37,417 bases of DNA from Clostridiales bacterium. GTDB taxonomy: Bacteria; Bacillota; Clostridia; Lachnospirales; Lachnospiraceae. Below are positions 30,556-37,417 of the stretch, in pieces. Position 1 is the stretch's first letter. Every line of letters begins with the position of its first letter. The stretch lies in assembly GCA_020860565.1 (NCBI GenBank), contig JAJBUA010000094.1, positions 1 through 37,417 of the forward strand, in the 5' to 3' direction. The notes beneath the pieces were generated by a model. It did no database searches. It had not been told where the DNA came from and saw only the letters and a list, made by a program, of their open reading frames with translations. Both the position numbers and the translations under genes were made by a program.

Positions 30556-31538
30556 AAAATCAAAGTAATATTTTTATAATAATAAGACAGGATCTCCTCA
30601 TATCCCCATCCCTTCCGCGCCAGGCTGTCCGCGCCAGACTGGCTGAGGCCATAACCATGTCCGCGGCCCCGCACGATCACACGGATCTCATCACCATCTT
30701 CCTCCACCTGAAAGCATGGGGACGGCAGTCTCAATGAATATCGCACTTCATCCCCCGTATAAGTCCCTGTCCCGATCTTGATCTCATCCACATACCCAGC
30801 CTCATCCTTTTTTATCATCTGTACTCCAGAGAGCAGATCTGCCGGCTGTACGGAAGCCGCATCCGTGACCCGGCTGATTTTTTCAGCAAATTCCTTTTTC
30901 CCGAAAATAAATTTCTGCAGATAACCATCCCGTTCCGTATCAAAACTGCTGTCAACCGATGAAAGGTACGGAAACTGTTCTCCTCCCGCACGGGTCCTTC
31001 CGGCACTCATCTCATGAAACATCGGCAGGATATATTGCTCATTTTCTTTCATCACAATCCCTTCTGTTGCTTTAACGGATGTTTCTGCCAGAGCAAGCTT
31101 ACGCAGCGTCTGCGTCTGATCCGTCACCGACAGGCCTTTTGTTTCCCCCAGATAATCCAGATCCAGTTCTTCCTCATCAATCTCCGTTCTCCGCTGCATC
31201 AGATTGCAGATATAGGTTCTCGCGATAATTGCCTGACATTTCCACACCTCCGGGTCGTATTCTCCCCCATCGATCTCATCCGGCATCTGACATGCCACGA
31301 CACCCGGCAGGAAATCTTCCAATCTCCGGTAAAGTACCTTGTCCCCCTGATCAATCCGTATCACCCGTTCCATCTTTGCTGACATATCTGACTGATCGGT
31401 GCCCCTGTTTTCCTGCATCACTGCCTGTTCGATCTCGTCCCGCGTTTCCCTGACTTCTCCCCTGGCCTGCGTCCAGAAAAATGAAATGATCCACGGCACC
31501 AGCAGAAGAATCACCGTCATCACCGCCCGTTTGCGCAT
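30549..31538 (-). CDS. spoIID: Stage II sporulation protein D, with Gln at the catalytic Glu position
   Basis: 329 residues. SpoIID is the mother-cell lytic transglycosylase that, with SpoIIM and SpoIIP, drives engulfment. One N-terminal membrane segment (about 7-24) is followed by the SpoIID domain: LEDFLPGVVACQMP (73-86), KCQAIIARTY, FHEMSAGRT and the C-terminal GRGHGYGLSQSGADSLA. The Glu of the usual VVAxEMP motif (E88 in B. subtilis) is Gln84 here. The start at 31538 has GGAGG 5 bases upstream. An inverted repeat (31540-31577) covers that ribosome site, and a sigma-E-like promoter overlaps it. Confidence 0.93.
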   Translation of the reverse strand: MRKRAVMTVILLLVPWIISFFWTQARGEVRETRDEIEQAVMQENRGTDQSDMSAKMERVIRIDQGDKVLYRRLEDFLPGVVACQMPDEIDGGEYDPEVWKCQAIIARTYICNLMQRRTEIDEEELDLDYLGETKGLSVTDQTQTLRKLALAETSVKATEGIVMKENEQYILPMFHEMSAGRTRAGGEQFPYLSSVDSSFDTERDGYLQKFIFGKKEFAEKISRVTDAASVQPADLLSGVQMIKKDEAGYVDEIKIGTGTYTGDEVRYSLRLPSPCFQVEEDGDEIRVIVRGRGHGYGLSQSGADSLARKGWGYEEILSYYYKNITLIFE

Positions 31539-31539
31539 A

Positions 31540-31577
31540 AACCCCTCCATAAACCAATAGTAGTCTATGAAGGGGTT
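31540..31577 (-). repeat. Inverted repeat covering the spoIID ribosome site
   Basis: On the minus strand AACCCCTTCATA (31577-31566) can pair with TATGGAGGGGTT (31551-31540): 12 pairs with one G-U and a 14-base loop. The right arm contains the GGAGG of spoIID. In RNA reading through from glgP this would hide the ribosome site. No T-tract follows on the minus strand, so it is not an ordinary glgP terminator. Confidence 0.65.
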
Positions 31578-31590
31578 CTTTTGTTCATGA
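31562..31590 (-). promoter_or_regulatory. Possible sigma-E promoter of spoIID
   Basis: -10 CATAGACT (31569-31562) matches the sigma-E consensus CATACAMT at seven of eight positions. -35 TCATGAA lies 14 bases upstream and is a partial match. RNA from here would start inside the loop of the inverted repeat and lack its left arm. Confidence 0.45.
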
Positions 31591-31619
31591 CAAATGATTC
31601 ACTTTTTAATAAACAGCAA

Positions 31620-34073
31620 TTACAATTCTACCTTTACCCGATCCAGATGCCAGATATCCTTTACATACTCCTCAATCGTACGGTCAGACGAAAACTTGCC
31701 GGAGCAGGCCGTATTCAGCTTTGCGGTCTTTGCCCACCATTTCTGATCGCGGTACTTCTCATCAATCTTCCTCTGTGCCTCTGCATAGGATGGCAGATCC
31801 TTCAGGATAAAGTACATATCTGCACGGTCGCTGGACTGTGTATTCAACAGAGAGTTATAAATATCACGGAACAGTTCCGTATCATTCGGTGAGTAATAAC
31901 CATTGATCAGCTGCATCAACACACGGCGGATCTCATAGTTATTATTGAAAATATCCTGCGGATAGTACTGGCGATTCTTTTCAAGCGCAATGATCTCATC
32001 CGAAGACGCGCCGAAAATAAACATATTCTCTTTGCCTACTTCCTCAGCCATCTCTACATTCGCGCCATCCATCGTACCGATTGTCAGAGCTCCGTTCAGC
32101 ATAAACTTCATATTACCGGTTCCGGACGCCTCTTTGCTGGCAGTGGAAATCTGCTCGCTGACATCCGCTGCCGCGATAATGATCTCCGCATTGGACACCC
32201 GGTAATCCTCGATAAAGACGACCTTGATCTTGCCATTAATGCTCGCGTCGTTATTAATCACATCCGCAACGGAATTGATCAGTTTGATCGTCAGCTTCGC
32301 GCGCTTATAGCCGGCTGCCGCCTTCGCACCAAAGATAAAGGTTCTCGGCACCATATCCATCTCCGGATGATCCTTTAACTGGTTATACAGATACATCACA
32401 TGGAGAATGTTCATCAGCTGACGCTTATATTCATGAAGTCTCTTGACCTGCACATCGAAGATCGAGCGCGGGTCGACGTCAATACCATTGTGTTCCTTGA
32501 TGTATTTTGCCAGACGAAGCTTATTCTGATACTTGATATTCATAAACTCATGCTGACATCTCTCATCATCCACATACAGTTTCAGCTTGCTGATCGCCGA
32601 CAGATCCGTGATCCACTCACTTCCGATCTTATCGGTAATCCAGTTCGACAGGAGCGGATTTGCATGCAGCAGGAACCGCCTCTGGGTGATACCGTTGGTC
32701 TTGTTATTGAATTTTTCCGGGAACATCTCATAAAAATCATGCAGCTCCTGGTTTTTCAGGATCTCAGTGTGAAGCTGTGCAACACCGTTGACGGAAAAAC
32801 CGGCGCAGATTGCCATATTGGCCATACGGATCTGACCGTCGTAAATCACGGACATCTTCGCAATCTTATTGTGATCGTTCGGATATTTCTCATTGATCTG
32901 GCGCTGGAAACGGCGGTTAATCTCCTCCACGATCTGATACACACGGGGCAGCAGACGTGAGAACAGCTCAATCGGCCACTTTTCCAGAGCTTCTGCCATG
33001 ATGGTATGGTTGGTGTAAGCACAGGTATGAGTCGTAATATACCAGGCCTCATCCCACTCCAGATTGTAATCATCCAGAAGAACCCTCATCAGCTCCGCTA
33101 CCGCTACCGTAGGATGGGTATCATTCAACTGGAAAACATTCTTTTCATGGAATCTCCGGATATCATCATGCTTTTCCATATATTTCGCAACAGCCCGCTG
33201 TACGCTCGCAGACACGAAGAAATACTGCTGTTTTAATCTCAGTTCCTTGCCCGCCATATGGTTATCGTTGGGATAGAGAACCTCGCAGATATTTCTTGCC
33301 AGATTTTCCTCTTCCACGGCTTTCTTGTAATCACCGCGGTCAAAGTCATCCAGATGGAACGAATTTTTCGGTTGTGCATCCCAGATACGCAGAGTATTGA
33401 CGACATTATTGCCGTATCCGACAATCGGCATATCATACGGAACCGCCATCACGGACTGATAACCTTCCTGGACATAACGATTCCGGCCGTTTTCATAAAT
33501 GGTCTTTACATAGCCGCCAAACTTCACCTCAGTTGCGTACTCCATACGGCGCACCTCAAACGGGTTGCCGTCCTTCAGCCAGTTATCCGGCACCTCGACC
33601 TGGAAGCCGTTCTCAATCTTCTGCTTGAACATACCATAACGATAACGGATCCCGCAGCCATATGCCGGGTAGCCCAGCGTAGCCAGCGAATCCAGGAAGC
33701 ACGCTGCCAGACGTCCGAGTCCGCCATTGCCAAGCGCCGCATCCGGCTCCTGATCCTCGATCACATTCAGATCAAGGCCGAGTTCATCCAGCGCCTCTTT
33801 AATTTCCTTCTGCGCCATGATATTGATAATGTTATTTCCCAGCGCTCGGCCCATCAGGAACTCCATGGACATATAGTACAGAGTCTTCGCGTCGTCCTTT
33901 TCATACTGCTTATGGGTCGCGATCCACTCGTCAATGATGATGTCCTTTACCGCCAGAGCAACAGCCTGATAGATCTGCTGCTGGCTGGCATCCTCAATCG
34001 TCTTACGGGAAACGTTTTTAACGTTGTCAACTACCGCTTTCTTAAATGTTTCCTTGCTAAATGCCTGTTTCAT
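31620..34073 (-). CDS. glgP: Glycogen/starch/maltodextrin phosphorylase
   Basis: 817 residues, full length for family GT35. It releases glucose 1-phosphate from the ends of alpha-1,4-glucans using phosphate and PLP. Visible signatures are NGGLGRLAACFLDSLATLGYPAYG, LNDTHPTVAVAELMRV, the ISTASKEASGTGNMKFMLNG motif whose Lys carries PLP, and TIGTMDGANVEM. The start MKQAFSKETFKK has AGAGGAG about 12 bases upstream. It lies 39 bases after ileS with no terminator between, so part of its transcription may come from the ileS promoter. No other glycogen genes are in the window. Confidence 0.96.
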   Translation of the reverse strand: MKQAFSKETFKKAVVDNVKNVSRKTIEDASQQQIYQAVALAVKDIIIDEWIATHKQYEKDDAKTLYYMSMEFLMGRALGNNIINIMAQKEIKEALDELGLDLNVIEDQEPDAALGNGGLGRLAACFLDSLATLGYPAYGCGIRYRYGMFKQKIENGFQVEVPDNWLKDGNPFEVRRMEYATEVKFGGYVKTIYENGRNRYVQEGYQSVMAVPYDMPIVGYGNNVVNTLRIWDAQPKNSFHLDDFDRGDYKKAVEEENLARNICEVLYPNDNHMAGKELRLKQQYFFVSASVQRAVAKYMEKHDDIRRFHEKNVFQLNDTHPTVAVAELMRVLLDDYNLEWDEAWYITTHTCAYTNHTIMAEALEKWPIELFSRLLPRVYQIVEEINRRFQRQINEKYPNDHNKIAKMSVIYDGQIRMANMAICAGFSVNGVAQLHTEILKNQELHDFYEMFPEKFNNKTNGITQRRFLLHANPLLSNWITDKIGSEWITDLSAISKLKLYVDDERCQHEFMNIKYQNKLRLAKYIKEHNGIDVDPRSIFDVQVKRLHEYKRQLMNILHVMYLYNQLKDHPEMDMVPRTFIFGAKAAAGYKRAKLTIKLINSVADVINNDASINGKIKVVFIEDYRVSNAEIIIAAADVSEQISTASKEASGTGNMKFMLNGALTIGTMDGANVEMAEEVGKENMFIFGASSDEIIALEKNRQYYPQDIFNNNYEIRRVLMQLINGYYSPNDTELFRDIYNSLLNTQSSDRADMYFILKDLPSYAEAQRKIDEKYRDQKWWAKTAKLNTACSGKFSSDRTIEEYVKDIWHLDRVKVEL

Positions 34074-34112
34074 GAATTATCTCTTCTCCTCTCGTCCGCA
34101 CGATATTTCCGC

Positions 34113-37100
34113 TCATGCGTTTTTCTCAACTCCTAAGGTTACCTTTTCACCGTTGATATTCCATTCTTTGACATAACCGGCCGTCTGCCGCAGAATCACC
34201 TGATCGGCAAGTACTTCCCCGAGCACCTCATCCATATGCGCCGTGAGGATCCCGGCAATCTTTTCATTGCCGTCCTGATACACCTTAATATGGTCGGTCA
34301 CTTCAAATCCGGCTTCCTTGCGCATCGTCTGAATCTTGCTGACCAGCTCGCGCACAAAGCCCTCTTCCACCAGTTCCGGTGTCAGGTTGGTATCGATCGC
34401 AACCGTAATATAGTTATCGCCCTCGGAAACGTACCCTTCCGCCTGCGCCATATCAATCAGTAAATCATCTTCGGTCAGAACAACTTCCGTATCGCCAAAG
34501 GTAAACTTCAGTGCGCCGTCCGCCTTTAAGCGGTCCATCGCCTCATTGCCGTCAACCTCAGACAGGGCCTTGCGGATATTGCCCAGCTGCCTGCCATACT
34601 TCGGACCTACCGTGCGAAGCTGAGGTTTAAAGCTGTAGGAGGTGAACCGGCGGACATCATGGACAAACTCCACTTTCTTGACATTCAGTTCGTCTTCAAT
34701 AATCTCAATATAATAATCTGACAGTACGTTATCTGCCTTGACATACATCATACCGATCGGCTGACGGTTCTTAATATTGGCAGTATTGCGCGCTGCCCGT
34801 CCAAACACCACGACCTTCAGAACTTCATCCATATTCTTTTCAAGTTCCGTATCGATATGTTCTGCATCCACTGCCGGGAAGTCGCACAGATGCACCGACT
34901 CCGGCGCCTGCGGGTCAATACTGCAGACCAGATTCCGGTAGATATCCTCAGTCATGAACGGGATCATCGGAGCCGCTGCCTTTGCGGTTGTAACCAGGGC
35001 CGTGTAAAGCGTCATGTAAGCGTTGATCTTATCCTGCTCCATGCCCTTTGCCCAGAAACGTTCTCTGCTCCGCCTTACATACCAGTTGCTCATATCATCA
35101 ACAAATGCTTCCAGTGCACGCGCCGCCTCCGGGATCCGATAGTTGTCGAGATCCTCATCGACTGCCTTCACCATCGAATTCATCTTGGACAGCAGCCACT
35201 TGTCCATCACAGAAAGCTTATCATATTCCAGCGTATATTTTGTCGCGTCAAATTCATCGATATTCGCGTACAGCACAAAGAAAGCATAGGTATTCCACAG
35301 TGTACCCATAAATTTGCGCTGTCCTTCCTGCACGGCTTTGCCATGGAAGCGGTTCGGCAGCCACGGGGCACTGTTGATATAAAAATACCAGCGGATCGCA
35401 TCTGCGCCATAGGTCTCCAGAGCCTCAAACGGATCTACCGCATTCCCCTTGGATTTACTCATCTTCTGGCCGTTTTCATCCTGAACGTGGCCAAGTACGA
35501 TTACGTTTTCATACGGAGAGCGGTTAAAGAGGAGCGTCGACTCGGCGAGCAGGGAATAAAACCATCCGCGGGTCTGGTCAACCGCCTCAGAAATAAACTG
35601 GGCCGGGAACTGCTGTTTGAACAGTTCCTGATTTTCAAACGGATAGTGATGCTGGGCAAACGGCATCGCTCCGGAATCAAACCAGCAGTCAATCACTTCC
35701 GGCACACGGTGCATCGTCTTTCCGCATTTCGGACATGGGAATGTAATCTCATCAATATAGGGACGGTGCAGCTCGACGGTCTTCGCCTTTTCATTGCCGC
35801 TCATCTCAAAAAGTTCCTGACGGCTGCCAATCGAATGCATATGTCCGCACTCACACTCCCAGATATTAAGCGGAGTACCCCAGTAACGGTTTCTCGAAAT
35901 GCCCCAGTCCTGGACATTTTCCAGCCAGTCGCCGAAACGTCCCTTGCCGATACTCTCCGGAATCCAGTTGATCGTATTGTTATTGCGGATCAGGTCGTCC
36001 TTCACCGCTGTCATACGGATAAACCAGGATTCGCGCGCATAATAAATGAGCGGCGTGTCGCAGCGCCAGCAATGCGGATAGTCATGCTCAAACTTCGGCG
36101 CGTCAAAAAGACATCCTCTTGCATCCAGATCCTTGAGCACTTCCGGATCTGCGCTGACCGCCGGCGGATTTTTCTTTAATTCCGCCTCCGACGGCTTGGT
36201 ACGCATGCCGGCAAACGGTGTCTCCGCTGTCATACAGCCTTTTTCATCCACAAATTTTACCAGCGGCAAGTCATATTTTCTGCCGACCTGCGCATCGTCT
36301 TCACCAAACGCAGGCGCAATATGGACAATCCCGGTACCGTCAGACATCGTGACATAGTTATCACATACCACATAATGCGCTTTTTTATGCTGCTTTGCCG
36401 CCTCAACGGCCGCTGCCTCATATAACGCCTCATATTCTTTATATTCCAGATCTTTACCGGTATATGTCTCCAGAATCTCATAAGCCGGAGCACTCTCAGT
36501 CGCCAGCTTGCCAAGCACCTGATCCAGCAGAGCTTCTCCCAGATAATACACCTTTCCGTCTGCGGCCTTAACCTTCACATAGGTTTCATCCGGGTTAACG
36601 CACAGTGCGACATTGGACGGCAGCGTCCATGGAGTTGTCGTCCAGGCAAGAATATAGGCATCCTCATCCTTCACTTTAAAACGCACGACAGCCGAGCGTT
36701 CCTTAATCGTCTTATAGCCCTGGGCTACTTCCTGTGCCGAAAGCGGCGTACCGCAACGCGGGCAGTACGGAACAATCTTAAAACCCTTATATAAGAGTCT
36801 CTTCTCCCAGATCTGCTTCAGCGCCCACCATTCGGATTCGATATAATCATCATGGTAAGTGACGTAAGGGTGCTCCATATCCGCCCAGAAACCGACCGTA
36901 CCGGAGAAATCCTCCCACATGCCTTTATACTTCCAGACACTTTCCTTACATTTATCAATAAAGGGGATCAGGCCGTACTGCTCAATCTGTTCCTTGCCGT
37001 CCAGCCCCAGCATCCGCTCAACCTCCAGCTCTACCGGAAGCCCATGCGTATCCCATCCTGCCTTACGCGGAACCATATAGCCCTTCATCGTACGGTAACG

Positions 37101-37307
37101 GGGAATCATATCCTTGATCACGCGGGTCAGAACATGACCGATATGTGGTTTTCCGTTCGCGGTGGGCGGTCCGTCATAAAAAGTATAAACGGGTCCCTCT
37201 TTCCTGCTGTCCATACTCTTCTGGAAAATCTGATGATCCTCCCAGAATTTCTTGGTTTTTTTCTCACGCTCTACAAATTTAAGATCTGTAGAAACCTTCT
37301 CATACAT
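34113..37307 (-). CDS. ileS: Isoleucyl-tRNA synthetase, long (IleS2-like) type
   Basis: Charges tRNA-Ile. 1064 residues, longer than the roughly 920-940 of the IleS1 type and like the eukaryote-type enzymes common in Clostridia. HIGH at residues 55-58 (GKPHIGH), Zn-type pairs CPRCGTPLS and CWRCDTPL, the editing (CP1) domain with GTGIVHIAPAFGEDDA, CPKCGK, KMSKS near residue 615, and a long anticodon-binding C-terminus without the IleS1 terminal zinc finger. IleS2-type enzymes tend to resist mupirocin (family knowledge, untested here). GGAGG lies 9 bases before the ATG at 37307; an upstream ATG at 37385 falls inside the promoter and is rejected. Confidence 0.97.
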   Translation of the reverse strand: MYEKVSTDLKFVEREKKTKKFWEDHQIFQKSMDSRKEGPVYTFYDGPPTANGKPHIGHVLTRVIKDMIPRYRTMKGYMVPRKAGWDTHGLPVELEVERMLGLDGKEQIEQYGLIPFIDKCKESVWKYKGMWEDFSGTVGFWADMEHPYVTYHDDYIESEWWALKQIWEKRLLYKGFKIVPYCPRCGTPLSAQEVAQGYKTIKERSAVVRFKVKDEDAYILAWTTTPWTLPSNVALCVNPDETYVKVKAADGKVYYLGEALLDQVLGKLATESAPAYEILETYTGKDLEYKEYEALYEAAAVEAAKQHKKAHYVVCDNYVTMSDGTGIVHIAPAFGEDDAQVGRKYDLPLVKFVDEKGCMTAETPFAGMRTKPSEAELKKNPPAVSADPEVLKDLDARGCLFDAPKFEHDYPHCWRCDTPLIYYARESWFIRMTAVKDDLIRNNNTINWIPESIGKGRFGDWLENVQDWGISRNRYWGTPLNIWECECGHMHSIGSRQELFEMSGNEKAKTVELHRPYIDEITFPCPKCGKTMHRVPEVIDCWFDSGAMPFAQHHYPFENQELFKQQFPAQFISEAVDQTRGWFYSLLAESTLLFNRSPYENVIVLGHVQDENGQKMSKSKGNAVDPFEALETYGADAIRWYFYINSAPWLPNRFHGKAVQEGQRKFMGTLWNTYAFFVLYANIDEFDATKYTLEYDKLSVMDKWLLSKMNSMVKAVDEDLDNYRIPEAARALEAFVDDMSNWYVRRSRERFWAKGMEQDKINAYMTLYTALVTTAKAAAPMIPFMTEDIYRNLVCSIDPQAPESVHLCDFPAVDAEHIDTELEKNMDEVLKVVVFGRAARNTANIKNRQPIGMMYVKADNVLSDYYIEIIEDELNVKKVEFVHDVRRFTSYSFKPQLRTVGPKYGRQLGNIRKALSEVDGNEAMDRLKADGALKFTFGDTEVVLTEDDLLIDMAQAEGYVSEGDNYITVAIDTNLTPELVEEGFVRELVSKIQTMRKEAGFEVTDHIKVYQDGNEKIAGILTAHMDEVLGEVLADQVILRQTAGYVKEWNINGEKVTLGVEKNA

Positions 37308-37356
37308 ACTTTTCTGCCTCCGAATTTCCTTGCATCTGTTGCGCACATTCCTTCTT

Positions 37357-37385
37357 AGTGTATTTATTTGGGAAAGAATTGTCAA
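37357..37385 (-). promoter_or_regulatory. Sigma-A promoter of ileS
   Basis: Exact -35 TTGACA (37385-37380), 17-base spacer, -10 TACACT (37362-37357). The leader would be only about 45 bases, with no room for a T-box between promoter and start codon. An additional promoter beyond the window end cannot be excluded. Confidence 0.75.
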
Positions 37386-37417
37386 GTGCTCTTTTCAAAC
37401 TTGAGCCGAAGTTCTCA

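Noticed and set aside
33258-34136. Long plus-strand open frames antisense to glgP and ileS (for example 33258-34136 and 34857-36179)
   Set aside because: They mirror the codon pattern of the real minus-strand genes and have no ribosome sites or recognisable domains.

Overview
The window looks like chromosome of a spore-forming Clostridia member, most likely Lachnospiraceae (inference). The reasons are the sporulation genes (spoVAD, spoVAE, cotJABC, spoIID, a spoIIQ-like gene), the long type of isoleucyl-tRNA synthetase, strong GGAGG ribosome sites, moderate GC content and the gene neighbourhoods. Almost everything is on the minus strand; only spoVAD-spoVAE is on the plus strand. I see no prophage, insertion sequence, CRISPR array or rRNA.

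Layout, left to right: typA and yigZ (minus); spoVAD-spoVAE (plus), convergent with a class A penicillin-binding protein; a five-gene minus-strand operon (circularly permuted ATP-grasp, alpha-E, transglutaminase-like, two aspartoacylase/M14-like proteins); a mismatch-repair and tRNA-modification operon read miaB, L,D-transpeptidase, mutS, mutL, miaA, PLP-dependent 'aluminium resistance' family protein; a metabolic operon read FAD-dependent oxidoreductase, proB, DUF896, 5-formyl-THF cyclo-ligase; a BofC-like protein; a coiled-coil protein; a small tRNA cluster (Val, Ala and a decayed Pro-like tRNA); an SDR dehydrogenase; cotJA-cotJB-cotJC; spoIID followed by a spoIIQ-like gene; glycogen phosphorylase; ileS.

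Two things stand out. First, a modular hairpin repeat occurs at four intergenic sites (1-51, 11920-12054, 26058-26102, 29491-29625). Each copy abuts the distal side of a minus-strand intrinsic terminator. Its stems show compensatory base changes around a conserved bulge. Second, the ATP-grasp/alpha-E/transglutaminase operon is a predicted peptide-ligation system of unknown product. Here it carries a pair of M14-like proteins, one of which has lost two key active-site positions. A single base at 10583 appears to have removed the alpha-E start codon and at the same time changed a conserved Trp of the ATP-grasp protein. The operon promoter lies upstream of a terminator and the hairpin array, so its mRNA would have a leader of about 220 nt.

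The sporulation genes also carry oddities: SpoIID has Gln at the catalytic Glu position, the SpoIIQ-like LytM domain has lost its zinc ligands, and spoVAC is not beside spoVAD.
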